A DNA stretch of 49,694 bases from Syntrophobacteraceae bacterium (GTDB lineage Bacteria; Desulfobacterota; Syntrophobacteria; Syntrophobacterales; Syntrophobacteraceae), in NCBI GenBank assembly GCA_031292195.1, contig JARLHP010000241.1, forward strand, positions 1-49,694, written 5' to 3'. The notes beneath the pieces were generated by a model, which saw nothing but the letters and a program-made list of their open reading frames with translations, did no database searches and was not told the DNA's origin. Of the stretch, positions 31,618 to 40,127 are shown in pieces. The translations under genes were made by a program, and so were the position numbers. How positions within the stretch are numbered: position 1 is the first letter of the stretch; every line of letters begins with the position of its first letter.

Positions 31618-32472
31618 ATGCTTCACATGATTTCATTATCCTATTTCGGTCTGAGTGCGTTGGGGTTCGGCGTGGCGGCTTACGGCACGCTTATCGGCGC
31701 GGGCGGGGGGTTCATGCTGATGCCGATGCTGCTGCTGCTCTACCCTCACCACAACCCGAGCGAACTCGGGGCCGTTTCGCTGGGTTGCATTCTTCTCAAT
31801 ACCGCCTCGGGCGCCGCTGCTTATGCCAGGATGCAGCAGGTCGACTATAAATCCGCACTCCTTTTTTCCGCCGCCACCGTCCCCGCCTCCATCCTGGGCG
31901 CCATGACCACGGCATACATCTCCCGTCAATGTTTTGAGGCGGTCTTTGCTCTGTTCATCCTATGCCTGGCTCTGTTCCTTATTATGTATCCCAAAGCGGT
32001 CCCCCGCGGAATGCGAAAACAAAACGACGCGGATGCCGGTCCGGCCGGCCCGGGTATAGTGCCGATATCAAAGTCCGTAAATGGAATCATCTTTGAGTAC
32101 GAATACAACCTCACTACGGCAATGGCAATTTTCTTCGTTCTGGGCTTCATTGTCAGCTTCCTCGGCATCGGTGGCGGCAGCCTCATGGTTCCAGCCTTGA
32201 TCTGTCTTCTGAATTTCCCTGTATTCCTGGCCGGCGGCACCACTCAATTGATTGTGGCCCTCGTGTGCCTCGCGGGCATTATCACCCATAGCGGGATCGG
32301 TTCGATTCACGCATGGGGTTTGAATCACATAGCGGCCATTGGAATCGGGATGCTGATTGGTGCGCAAATGGGAGCCTTTCTTTCCGTCAGGATCAAGGGG
32401 GTTTGGGTCCTCCGCAGCCTGGCGGCGGCACTCGCGGCGGCCGGAATCCGGATGGTTTTCGCGGCCCTGTGA
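31618..32472 (+). CDS. TSUP (TauE/SafE) family permease 1
   Basis: A 284-residue polytopic permease of the sulfite exporter TauE/SafE family, which moves sulfur oxyanions, sulfoacetate-type organics or other small anions. It shows the internal repeat typical of the family: G-T-L-I-G-A-G-G-G-F-M near residues 21-31 in the first half and F-L-G-I-G-G-G-S-L-M-V-P-A-L near 180 in the second. Seven to eight hydrophobic segments are evident. AAGGGGGG precedes the ATG. It is followed 45 bases later by a cytidylate-kinase-like gene, a pairing that recurs with ClC downstream. The substrate cannot be read from the sequence. Confidence 0.85.
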   Translation: MLHMISLSYFGLSALGFGVAAYGTLIGAGGGFMLMPMLLLLYPHHNPSELGAVSLGCILLNTASGAAAYARMQQVDYKSALLFSAATVPASILGAMTTAYISRQCFEAVFALFILCLALFLIMYPKAVPRGMRKQNDADAGPAGPGIVPISKSVNGIIFEYEYNLTTAMAIFFVLGFIVSFLGIGGGSLMVPALICLLNFPVFLAGGTTQLIVALVCLAGIITHSGIGSIHAWGLNHIAAIGIGMLIGAQMGAFLSVRIKGVWVLRSLAAALAAAGIRMVFAAL

Positions 32473-32517
32473 CAGGCGCCGCGCCAAGAACTGCTTCAAA
32501 GGGAGCATTGAGGAATC

Positions 32518-33306
32518 ATGCCCATAATAACCATCTCGAGAGGTTCCTATAGCCACGGAAAACAAGTGGCCGAAAAGCTCAGCGCGAAGCTTGGCTACGA
32601 GTGCGTTTCCCGGGAAATAATCCTGAAGGCCTCCAAGCATTTCAACACTTCGGAGATCAAGCTGGTACGAGCGCTTCACGACGCCCCATCGAGCCTGGAC
32701 CGCATCACCTACGGCAGAGACAGGTACATGGCTTTTTTTCGAGAAGCCTTACTCCGCTACCTGCTGAAAGATAACGTCATCTACCACGGCCTGGCGGGAC
32801 ACTTTTTTGTAAAGGACGTCTCGCACGCCCTCAAGGTCAGGATCGTGGCCGATCTTGAGGACCGTCTGGCCACCGAAATGAAGCGGGACAATGTGAGTAG
32901 AGACAAAGCGTTGCGCCTTTTGAAAAGCGACGATGAGCAGCGAAGGAAATGGAGCCTGGACCTGTACGGAATAGATACCAACGACACCAGTTGGTACGAC
33001 CTGGTCGTTCATATCGGCAACATGAGTCCCGAAGACGCTGTGGAGCTGATTGCAAAGACGGCGACCCAACCTTCCTTCCAGGCAACTCCCGAATCCCGAA
33101 AGACTATCGAAACCCGGATGATGGCCGCCCGGGTGCAAGTACTCCTGCTGGGAACCATTCCTTCGGCCAAAGTCAGCATCGAAGAGGGGGAAATCCTTGT
33201 TTCAGGTGGGGGATACTGGGGGGATGGAAAGAAGCTCATTGCCAGAGTGGACGAGGCTATGGACAGTGAGAAAGCGGGACTTCAACTCAAATTGCGATTT
33301 AGGTAA
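32518..33306 (+). CDS. Cytidylate-kinase-like protein 1 with BON-like tail
   Basis: A 262-residue protein. The first 200 or so residues resemble the cytidylate-kinase-like family: M-P-I-I-T-I-S-R-G-S-Y-S-H-G-K-Q-V-A-E-K-L, then L-G-Y-E-C-V-S-R-E, then Y-H-G-L-A-G-H-F-F-V and H-A-L-K-V-R-I. The loop after ISRG keeps a Lys (G-S-Y-S-H-G-K), unlike its two paralogues. The last 60 residues form a helix-strand-strand-helix-strand pattern (V-S-I-E-E-G-E-I-L-V-S-G) like a BON domain, which suggests a ligand- or membrane-binding tail. It lies between two TSUP permeases. A true nucleotide kinase is doubtful because these copies associate with transporters and not with nucleotide genes. Its substrate is unknown. 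Confidence 0.75.
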   Translation: MPIITISRGSYSHGKQVAEKLSAKLGYECVSREIILKASKHFNTSEIKLVRALHDAPSSLDRITYGRDRYMAFFREALLRYLLKDNVIYHGLAGHFFVKDVSHALKVRIVADLEDRLATEMKRDNVSRDKALRLLKSDDEQRRKWSLDLYGIDTNDTSWYDLVVHIGNMSPEDAVELIAKTATQPSFQATPESRKTIETRMMAARVQVLLLGTIPSAKVSIEEGEILVSGGGYWGDGKKLIARVDEAMDSEKAGLQLKLRFR

Positions 33307-33345
33307 TCGTTCGTACTTAACCAAATTAACCCTGGAGGTGGAGTG

Positions 33346-34296
33346 ATGGCTCTAAGTTGGATGTTTTTACTATCCTGTAGCTTACTCGGCTCTTTCTTAT
33401 CAAGTCTTTTGGGCATAGGAGGCGCCATAATCCTTATACCTATCATTTTATTCTTTCAGAAGAGCGTAAATCTGAGCCTGGGAATGCATGGAATCACGGC
33501 GCTTACCACTCTTTTCGTTTTTGTGGCCGGAGTCATTGGTTTTTGGGCCCATGGCAGACACTATAAGATAGATAAAAAGCTGGTGCTCTTGACGGGCGCC
33601 GGTGCATCCATCGGAGCATTGGCGGGAGGAATGGTCCAGTTCTATTTGCCACAAAATATAATTTTAACAACCTTTATCTTCCTGTTGTTCCTGGTCGGCG
33701 GTTTGATGCTTTGGCCGATTAAGAACGAGAATACGGAAATGCCTCAATATTCCCTGACTCAAGCAATTCTGGGCTGCATGACGGGAGGTTTCCTGGCCGG
33801 GATGTGCGGCATCGGGGGAGGCACGATACTGGTCCCGTTCATGATCGTTTTTCTCAGAATTCCTACCAGATCGGCTATCTCCACCGGTTTGGCCCTGGTG
33901 ATGCTGGCCGGCTTTTTCGGATTGAGCGGACGCTTGGAACACGCTTCCTCCGTTCACTGGATACTTGGCATCCCCTTGGTGCTCGGCATATTGCCTGGCA
34001 GTTTGTTCGGCACCTACATTAACAAAATGATGCCTACGGCCATTTTGCGCAAGAGCTTCGGGGTGATGATTCTGGCATTGGCATTCGAGCAACTCATGAG
34101 TCACTGGACAGGTCCCCAAAAAGACAAGCTCCTGGCCTTTTTCTCGGGCGCCTCCATCTCGACCGTGCTGTGGATAGTTTGCCTTGTCAGTATTGCCTTG
34201 AATGTGTCCTTGCTGATCAAGAGGTCGCCCTTGTCGATCGGCGGTTCCATCTCCCGGATGAGAGAGGGTCAAACCGCTGTCGCAATCGAAGAGTGA
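33346..34296 (+). CDS. TSUP permease 2 with ClC-like C-terminal segment
   Basis: A 316-residue TauE/SafE-type permease. The first 250 or so residues are normal, with L-L-G-I-G-G-A-I-I-L-I-P near residue 23 and M-C-G-I-G-G-G-T-I-L-V-P-F near 160. The family usually ends there. Here another 65 residues follow. Their sequence G-P-Q-K-D-K-L-L-A-F-F-S, then L-W-I-V-C-L-V, then L-L-I-K-R-S-P-L-S-I-G-G-S-I matches G-P-Q-R-D-K-L-F-A-F-L-S, L-W-L-G-C-L-I, L-I-K-K-A-P-M-S-T-G-S-G-I of the ClC protein encoded next. The permease thus carries a ClC N-terminal helix region by partial duplication or fusion. GGAGG at 33334-33338 stands 7 bases before ATG 33346; GTG 33343 is the other start. Confidence 0.82.
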   Translation: MALSWMFLLSCSLLGSFLSSLLGIGGAIILIPIILFFQKSVNLSLGMHGITALTTLFVFVAGVIGFWAHGRHYKIDKKLVLLTGAGASIGALAGGMVQFYLPQNIILTTFIFLLFLVGGLMLWPIKNENTEMPQYSLTQAILGCMTGGFLAGMCGIGGGTILVPFMIVFLRIPTRSAISTGLALVMLAGFFGLSGRLEHASSVHWILGIPLVLGILPGSLFGTYINKMMPTAILRKSFGVMILALAFEQLMSHWTGPQKDKLLAFFSGASISTVLWIVCLVSIALNVSLLIKRSPLSIGGSISRMREGQTAVAIEE

Positions 34297-34413
34297 TGGC
34301 CAAAATCTTAGGCCTCGGTCGTTTTACACAAGAACTTCGGGTAATGATTTTCGCATGGACGGTTCGGCAACTCATTCAAGTTGTTTCATGAATTCCAATG
34401 GGGATACATAAGA

Positions 34414-36030
34414 ATGTTCAAGAACGGAAATGGATCGAACACTTCCTATACCCGAAAAGTGCTGCAGCACTGGCATGATTTCCGCCTAAAGCTTTTTTTC
34501 GAAGGGATATTGACCGGAGCGCTCGCCGGAGCGGTAGTGGTCTGTTTCCGACTCGCCCTGGCCTGGATAGGACCCCAAAGAGACAAACTCTTCGCTTTTT
34601 TGAGTTCGAGCGCCTTCGCCTGGACCGCTCTCTGGCTTGGTTGCCTGATAGGTATTGGATCGATCCTGGCCTGGCTGATCAAGAAGGCGCCGATGTCAAC
34701 CGGCAGCGGTATTCCCCAGGTGAAGGGCATTCTGGCCGGATTGTTGCCGGCGCCGAACTGGTTGAAGGTAATCGGGGCGAAGTTTGTCGGCGGCGTATTG
34801 GGAATCGGGGCGGGCCTTTCCTTAGGCCGGGAAGGTCCGTCCGTGCAGTTGGGAGCCGCCGCGGGCCAGGGGGTTAGCCGGATGCTCAGACGCCCCGGCA
34901 TAGAGGAGAAATATTTACTTTCGTGCGGGGCGAGCGCGGGGCTCTCGGCGGCCTTTAACGCTCCCCTGGCCGGCGTGGTGTTTGCCCTGGAGGAGTTGCA
35001 TAAGAACTTTTCCCCGGTGGTTCTGGCCTCTACCGTGGCCGCCTCGGTTACCGCGAACTTTATCAGCCGCATTTTTTGCGGACAGGAGACGGTATTCGCC
35101 TTTCACAAATTGCCGGTGCTGCCCTTTCAGTATTACCTCTATGTCCTGGTCCTGGGGGTTATGGTCGGAATTTCGGGGATATTGTTCAACTCCGGTCTGA
35201 TCAAATCCCAGGAATTTTACGGCAAACTACACTGGATGCCTGAACGGTTAAAGCCGGCCCTGCCGCTGTTGTGCGCCGGATTCCTGGGATTTTTTCTGCC
35301 CCAGGTATTGGGCGGCGGCGCCCGGCTGATCAATTCGTTGTCCCAGATGCATTATGCTGTCGTTGTTCTGCTGGTTATTTTTGCGGTTAAATTTGTATTT
35401 ACCTTGCTGAGCTACGGAACGGGCGTTCCGGGCGGTATTTTCATGCCGCTTTTGGCCATCGGCGCGGTCCTGGGGAATGTGTACGGCAGCATTCTGGCCA
35501 CGTACCTGCACATTGACCCCATCTATGTCAGCAACTTCATCATCCTGGCCATGGCAGCTCATTTCGCCGCGATCGTCCGGGCGCCGATTACCGCAAGCAT
35601 TCTCATAGTGGAAATGACGGGCTCCATGGAGCAGCTTTTGCCTTTGATCATGGTCTGCGTGTCCGCTTATGTGGCCAGCGATCTGTTCGGCGAAGGCAAA
35701 CCGATTTATGACCTCCTGCTCAGTCGCATGCTGCACAAGGCAAAGGGGACCCCGTTGGCGGCTCACCATGGCTATGGCGAGGAAAAGCATATCATAGAAA
35801 AGGTGGTCGGCCTGGAAGCCCCGGTTTGCGACAGCATGGTATGTCAGGTGAAATGGCCCGAAAACAGTCTTTTGGTGGGCATCAGACGGGGAGACGTCGA
35901 GTTGATCCCCGCCAGCCACACCATCATCTATCAGGGCGATTATTTGATCGTCATGTCCGCGGCGGAGAAGCTTTCCCATGTGCTCTCGCATCTCCAGGTA
36001 CTGACCGGTGAGGAGTTGGTCGAAGCCTAA
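34414..36030 (+). CDS. ClC-family chloride channel/antiporter with TrkA-C-like domain
   Basis: A 538-residue ClC protein. The three anion-site motifs are present: G-S-G-I-P near residue 97, G-R-E-G-P-S-V-Q-L near 135 with the gating Glu, and G-I-F-M-P-L near 345 (usually G-x-F-x-P). The retained Glu suggests a proton-coupled exchanger is possible. After the membrane domain comes a cytoplasmic tail with L-L-V-G-I-R-R-G-D, I-I-Y-Q-G-D-Y-L-I-V-M, typical of a TrkA-C (RCK-C) ligand domain, which would allow gating by a nucleotide or ion. ATG 34414 is preferred to the TTG at 34381 but neither has a strong ribosome binding site. A cytidylate-kinase-like gene follows 31 bases later. Confidence 0.9.
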   Translation: MFKNGNGSNTSYTRKVLQHWHDFRLKLFFEGILTGALAGAVVVCFRLALAWIGPQRDKLFAFLSSSAFAWTALWLGCLIGIGSILAWLIKKAPMSTGSGIPQVKGILAGLLPAPNWLKVIGAKFVGGVLGIGAGLSLGREGPSVQLGAAAGQGVSRMLRRPGIEEKYLLSCGASAGLSAAFNAPLAGVVFALEELHKNFSPVVLASTVAASVTANFISRIFCGQETVFAFHKLPVLPFQYYLYVLVLGVMVGISGILFNSGLIKSQEFYGKLHWMPERLKPALPLLCAGFLGFFLPQVLGGGARLINSLSQMHYAVVVLLVIFAVKFVFTLLSYGTGVPGGIFMPLLAIGAVLGNVYGSILATYLHIDPIYVSNFIILAMAAHFAAIVRAPITASILIVEMTGSMEQLLPLIMVCVSAYVASDLFGEGKPIYDLLLSRMLHKAKGTPLAAHHGYGEEKHIIEKVVGLEAPVCDSMVCQVKWPENSLLVGIRRGDVELIPASHTIIYQGDYLIVMSAAEKLSHVLSHLQVLTGEELVEA

Positions 36031-36061
36031 GGTGGGGTCCCATGGGGGAAAGGAGCGTTTC

Positions 36062-36859
36062 ATGCCCTTGATCATCATCTCAAGGGGATCGGAAAGTCAC
36101 GGGGAGAAGGTGGCCGGAAAATTGGCCCTCAAGTTGGGATACCAATGCCTTTGCCGCGAATCCGTGCTTAAGGAATCGGTCCGTGGCGACGGTCCCCGGG
36201 CCGATCTATTCCGGGCTGCGGCCGAAGGCCCCCCGGCCCTTGACCGAATGGATAACGGTAAGGAAAAATATCTGGCATATGTGCGTAAAGCGCTCCTGGA
36301 CAGCCTCGAAAAGGACAATGCTGTTTATCATGGGTTGGCTGCCCATACTTTCGTCCAGGGGGTCTCCCATGCGCTCAAGGTCAGAATCAATCCCGACAGG
36401 GACCAGCGGTTGGCAGGGAAAACGAGCCTCGAAGGATTCGGCGCCGAACAGGCCCTGAAAAGCTTGCGGCGCAGGCAGGCATCACACCGCGACTGGTACA
36501 GCTATCTCCTTGGAATCGATTTGGCCGACCCCGGCCACTACGATCTGGTCATCTCCATGCACACCATGACAGTGGACGAGGCCGTGGAAGTTATCACCGA
36601 GGCCGCGCAAAGAGCCTGTTTTCAGCCTACCGAGACGTCCAGGAATAGAATGCGGATGCTCTGCCTGGCGGCCCGGGTACAATTGTTGCTGGCCGAGGAG
36701 ACACCATTTGTCAAAGTTGCGGTGGAAGATGATGATATTACTGTCAGCACCGAGGGTTATTGGAAAGAAGCCATGAAAGTGATGAACCGGGTTGAACAAA
36801 TAATCGGTCAGGATAGGTACGTGGGGATCAAGGTGATACTGAAAGCTCCGCGGAACTGA
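36062..36859 (+). CDS. Cytidylate-kinase-like protein 2 with BON-like tail
   Basis: A 265-residue paralogue of the proteins at 32518 and 38901. It starts M-P-L-I-I-I-S-R-G-S-E-S-H-G-E-K-V-A and shares L-G-Y-Q-C-L-C-R-E, Y-H-G-L-A-A-H-T-F-V-Q-G-V-S-H-A-L-K-V-R-I, Y-D-L-V and the A-A-R-V-Q helix before the BON-like tail. The position held by Lys in copy 1 is Glu here, and the middle of the protein is the most diverged of the three, so catalysis may be lost. AAAGGAG precedes ATG 36062; an earlier in-frame start at 36008 overlaps the ClC gene and adds residues without family match. It is likely co-transcribed with the ClC gene. Confidence 0.75.
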   Translation: MPLIIISRGSESHGEKVAGKLALKLGYQCLCRESVLKESVRGDGPRADLFRAAAEGPPALDRMDNGKEKYLAYVRKALLDSLEKDNAVYHGLAAHTFVQGVSHALKVRINPDRDQRLAGKTSLEGFGAEQALKSLRRRQASHRDWYSYLLGIDLADPGHYDLVISMHTMTVDEAVEVITEAAQRACFQPTETSRNRMRMLCLAARVQLLLAEETPFVKVAVEDDDITVSTEGYWKEAMKVMNRVEQIIGQDRYVGIKVILKAPRN

Positions 36860-37444
36860 GAAAGCCTGAGGATATTTCCAGCCGTTTCGAGGGAAGTCGC
36901 CGAATTAAATGTTGAGCCCATGGTACAAATAACCCGGAGGGTGTTGCCACCAATGGACATGTCCGCTTTGGAGCGGCGCAGCGGGCCGAGGTCCCAAAAG
37001 GTTTCTTGCTCCCGACCTCTTAAGCTGGTGGTTTAAGAGGTTGCGTTCAAGATTTGCCTGATGGGTTGCGCTTCGCTCCTCCCGTCCCACGGCCCGTCCA
37101 GAGCCGCTGCAGGATGGGTGAAACCCATCTGTTTGACGCGTCTTGAACGCAACTCTGTCTAAGGGTCCATCCCTTCGCCGTCAGCCCTGAGTCCAACCAG
37201 CCGTAGCGAAACGACCCCGTCAAGGCTACGAAGCGGCCCGCAAAGGCCCGGCCCCGGCGGTGCTGCTGCTCATGCCCCTTTGGCTCGGGCAGCGGCGCTT
37301 TGCGCATCGGCTCTTTTGTCTCCAATAACCAGGAGCGTTTTCAAAAAGCCGGAATTATGCTTTAATGCAGTGAGAATCAGAACTCCCGGCCAGTTCAATA
37401 ACTTGACCGACGAGGAATGATCTGCTCTTTTCGTTGGAGTTGCC
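36860..37444. other. Intergenic with nested inverted repeats
   Basis: This 585-base gap before the sensor kinase has no credible gene. It holds a 112-base element (37041-37152) bounded by perfect 12-bp inverted repeats with a smaller hairpin inside. A probable ribosome binding site GGAG lies just before 37445. Confidence 0.5.
37041..37152. repeat. Element bounded by 12-bp inverted repeats
   Basis: TTGCGTTCAAGA at 37041-37052 is the exact reverse complement of TCTTGAACGCAA at 37141-37152, and AGAG outside the left arm meets CTCT outside the right. Inside, GATGGGT at 37113-37119 pairs with ACCCATC at 37123-37129. TGATGGGTTGCGCTTCGCTC near 37059 belongs to another common dispersed repeat type. 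This could be a small MITE-like element or a structured RNA. Confidence 0.55.
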
Positions 37445-38839
37445 ATGCGGTTTAGATCACTCTATCGCCTGCGGGGTTCCATCGCCTTCCGCATAACGAT
37501 CTGGTATTCGATTATCTTCCCTTTGAGTTCAGCCCTTTCTTTCGGCATCATGTATTATTCTCTGTCCTCGTATGTGAACCGTAAAGACCGGGAGATTCTG
37601 CGGGCCAAGATCGCGGAATACGTTGGCGACTACCAGGCGGGGGGGACCAAATTGCTTGACGCGGGAATCCGCACGGACAGGAAGACGGACAAAAGGATCT
37701 CATTTTTTGTGCGTATCTCGGGTCCTGACAACAAAACACTTTTCTTGAGCGTGCCCGATGCCGAAGCAGCTTTTGATTACCAAAACCTGGACCGCAAACC
37801 GCCTCGCCCCAGTTTTTTCGACCTGATAACGGGTAGATACTTCCCGACCGAGGTGTTGTCGACCGGTCTGCCCCATGGCCTCCTGCTTCAGGTGGGAAAG
37901 AGTATGAAAGGCCGGCAGTTGGTCCTTCAAAACTTCCGGCAGACTTTCCTCGCGGTCCTGATACCAGTCGTTCTCCTGGGCTTTGCCGGAGGGGCTTTCC
38001 TTTCCTATCGCGCCCTCCGGCCCATTCACTCGCTGGTCGAAATAGTCGATCTCATTATAGATACCGGAAAGGTGCGCGACCGGGTCCCGGAAAATGACGA
38101 ACTCGAGGACCTGATCGTACTTTTTAACAGATTGCTGGAAAGAATCGAGACCCTCATTAGCGGAATGCGCGGTTGCCTTGACAATGTCGCCCACGACCTG
38201 CGCACTCCCCTTACCAGGATGAGGGGCGCGATCGAGGAAGCACTGCAGAGCGATCAGGGTAAAGAGGGGCTCCAGGAGGCCCTCATGGATTGTGCTGAAG
38301 AATCGGAGCGGATCCTGACTCTGCTCGACACTTTGATGGATATATCGGAAGCCGAAACAGGGGTAATGCCGCTCTTTGTGGAAGAGGTCAACCTGTTGGA
38401 GATGTTCGAGGATACTGTCCAGCTCTTTGATTACGCCGCCGATGACAAGAAAATTGCAATATCGATCGACTGCGCTCCGGATATCATTATCCGCGTGGAC
38501 CCCATTCGGATGGGCCAGGTTTTGGCAAATCTGATCGATAACGCAGTCAAATACACGCCGCGCGAAGGAAAAGTAATTGTCAGAGGAGACCGCGCGGACT
38601 GCGACGTGGAAATCAGCGTGCAAGACACAGGAGACGGCATTCCGATTCAGGAGATACCAAAAATCTGGCGCCGCCTCTACCGGATCGACAAGAGCCGGTC
38701 CCAGCGGGGGCTCGGGTTGGGACTCAGTCTGGTGAAGGCCATAGTACATGCGCATGGAGCGGAAATCGAGGTCTTTAGTGAGCCGGACAAGGGCTCCCGG
38801 TTCACCATCCATATACCGGAGAAGTCTCACCCGTGTTGA
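37445..38839 (+). CDS. Sensor histidine kinase
   Basis: A 464-residue membrane sensor kinase. Membrane segments lie at about 15-37 and 160-182, with a periplasmic sensor of about 120 residues between them. A HAMP linker follows, then the phospho-acceptor His250 in V-A-H-D-L-R-T-P-L. The catalytic domain has the N box [12 protein letters not shown]1 box D-T-G-D-G-I-P and G2 box [10 protein letters not shown]. The architecture and the E-x-R-P-type transmembrane edge (R-A-L-R-P-I) fit the CusS-like heavy-metal or envelope-stress sensors. GGAGT precedes the ATG. It has no adjacent regulator; the OmpR-type regulator at 30613 is the best partner. A kinase-like paralogue follows 61 bases later. Confidence 0.92.
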   Translation: MRFRSLYRLRGSIAFRITIWYSIIFPLSSALSFGIMYYSLSSYVNRKDREILRAKIAEYVGDYQAGGTKLLDAGIRTDRKTDKRISFFVRISGPDNKTLFLSVPDAEAAFDYQNLDRKPPRPSFFDLITGRYFPTEVLSTGLPHGLLLQVGKSMKGRQLVLQNFRQTFLAVLIPVVLLGFAGGAFLSYRALRPIHSLVEIVDLIIDTGKVRDRVPENDELEDLIVLFNRLLERIETLISGMRGCLDNVAHDLRTPLTRMRGAIEEALQSDQGKEGLQEALMDCAEESERILTLLDTLMDISEAETGVMPLFVEEVNLLEMFEDTVQLFDYAADDKKIAISIDCAPDIIIRVDPIRMGQVLANLIDNAVKYTPREGKVIVRGDRADCDVEISVQDTGDGIPIQEIPKIWRRLYRIDKSRSQRGLGLGLSLVKAIVHAHGAEIEVFSEPDKGSRFTIHIPEKSHPC

Positions 38840-38900
38840 TTTTGGTATTATTTGCGATTATACAAAATAGATTCGATTGGAAACGGGAAAAAGAAAGCAC

Positions 38901-39695
38901 ATGTCGATAATCACCATCTCACGGGGCGCCTACAGCCAAGGCAGGGAAGTTGCGGAGAAGCTCGCGGCGAAGTTGGGATATGGCTGCCTCTCCCGGGAGA
39001 TTCTCCTGGATGCTTCGAAACACTTCAACATTCCCGAGATGACCCTGGTGCGCGCCGTTCATGACGCCCCTACCGCCTTCGACCGCTTTACGCATGGAAA
39101 GCAAAGGTATGTGTCATACTTCCGTGAGGCCATATTGAGCGTTCTTCAGAGGGACGGGATTGTCTATCACGGACTCGGCGGCCACTATTTTGTAAACGGT
39201 GTTTCTCACGTCATTAAAGTCAGAATTCTGGCCGATATGGACGACCGGGTGGCCGAAGAGATGCGGTGCGAATATCTTTCGGCCGAAGAGGCCAAAAAGG
39301 CCCTGGTAAAGGACGACGAAGCACGGATTCGCTGGGGCTATCATTTATTCGGCCTCGATACGACCGACTCGTTGCTGTATGATCTGGTGCTTAATGTCAG
39401 CGCTCTGGGACTTGACGAAGCCGTGGAGAGCCTCGAGATCGCGGCAAAACTGCCCTGCTTCCAGCCTACAGCCCAATCGCGCAAAGATATGCGCCTTTGC
39501 TATCTTGCAGCCCGCTTGCAGAATGCGCTGATGGACGAAATTCCATCCGTGGAGGTAAGCCCCCTTAATCATGAGTTCCTGGTGGTGACCGGGGGGCACT
39601 GGTCGGAAGGCAGGAAGCTGCTCGCAAGAATCGGCGAGTTGATTGATGCCGAAAAAGAACAGGTAAGGATCAAGCTCAAACTGTCGAATCGCTGA
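38901..39695 (+). CDS. Cytidylate-kinase-like protein 3 with BON-like tail
   Basis: A 264-residue paralogue, closest to copy 1. M-S-I-I-T-I-S-R-G-A-Y-S-Q-G-R-E-V-A-E-K-L, then L-G-Y-G-C-L-S-R-E-I-L-L-D-A-S-K-H-F-N, then V-H-D-A-P, then Y-H-G-L-G-G-H-Y-F-V are shared with it almost residue for residue. Arg replaces Lys in the loop. The C-terminal 60 residues again form a BON-like fold (V-E-V-S-P-L-N-H-E-F-L-V-V-T-G-G). The ATG at 38901 is chosen because the family begins M-x-I-I-T-I-S-R; a TTG at 38877 would add eight residues. It follows the sensor kinase by 61 bases and may be its functional partner. Confidence 0.75.
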   Translation: MSIITISRGAYSQGREVAEKLAAKLGYGCLSREILLDASKHFNIPEMTLVRAVHDAPTAFDRFTHGKQRYVSYFREAILSVLQRDGIVYHGLGGHYFVNGVSHVIKVRILADMDDRVAEEMRCEYLSAEEAKKALVKDDEARIRWGYHLFGLDTTDSLLYDLVLNVSALGLDEAVESLEIAAKLPCFQPTAQSRKDMRLCYLAARLQNALMDEIPSVEVSPLNHEFLVVTGGHWSEGRKLLARIGELIDAEKEQVRIKLKLSNR

Positions 39696-39858
39696 ACCCT
39701 CACCTGGCAACCTGAGTCAGGCAACAGCCCGCCCCTTTTTACCACATCGCCCCGCCCGGACGATGAGCTTTTCAGCCCCCCTATGGAATCCCTGTGGATA
39801 TAGGTTGCCCGCCTGCCCCCTCGAAGCTGTTTGACGGTCCGGCTTGCGGGGCCGGCGT

Positions 39859-39919
39859 CCGGGGCGCGTCCGGCGGACAAGTCGGACCGGACAAGTCCGA
39901 ATTGATTTGGAGTCTGTGT
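39859..39919 (+). repeat. 61-bp dispersed repeat, copy 1
   Basis: The stretch from CCGGGGCGCGTCCGGCGG to GATTTGGAGTCTGTGT matches 41631-41691 in the same orientation with 4 differences in 61 bases and no gap. The two copies flank the CopG/RelE-type toxin-antitoxin pair and the STI1-like gene. An internal palindrome GTCCGGC...GGACAAGTC gives some dyad character. Confidence 0.8.
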
Positions 39920-39954
39920 GGCGCGGTATGTCATATATGTCACACTTATGTCAC

Positions 39955-40005
39955 AGAAGTTCCAGTGTGGTAACTGGGGGCTGCGGCATCCCAGGTGGTT
40001 TCGAT
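39955..40005 (-). repeat. 51-bp dispersed repeat, copy A
   Basis: On the minus strand this reads ATCGAAACCACCTGGGATGC and ends ACTGGAACTTCT. It matches 43774-43824 (plus strand) at 43 of 51 positions. Both copies translate in the same frame to I-E-T-T-x-x-A-A-x-S-x-H-T-G-T-S, so a coding origin is possible. Confidence 0.65.
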
Positions 40006-40087
40006 GATACTGGACATTTCATTGGGAAAAGCAAACCGCCGCAACCTCTTATTTCCGCCTTCTCGGAGAATAAGCGTGGAATAAGGA

Positions 40088-40127
40088 TTGAAAATCCGCA
40101 TGAATGAATTAGAATTATTTAGAATTA
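40088..40127 (+). promoter_or_regulatory. Promoter and direct-repeat operator of the CopG/RelE pair
   Basis: TTGAAA at 40088-40093, a 16-base spacer, then TAGAAT at 40110-40115 is a good sigma-70-type promoter. TAGAATTA occurs twice, at 40110-40117 and 40120-40127, one helical turn apart and overlapping the -10, as expected of an autoregulatory antitoxin operator. AAGGAG at 40137-40142 is the ribosome binding site. Confidence 0.55.

Noticed and set aside
34446-36078. Long minus-strand frames opposite the ClC gene
   Set aside because: Shadow frames; the ClC motifs on the plus strand are unambiguous.
37700-38830. 376-codon minus-strand frame opposite the sensor kinase
   Set aside because: The plus strand encodes all histidine kinase motifs; the opposite frame has none and no start signals.
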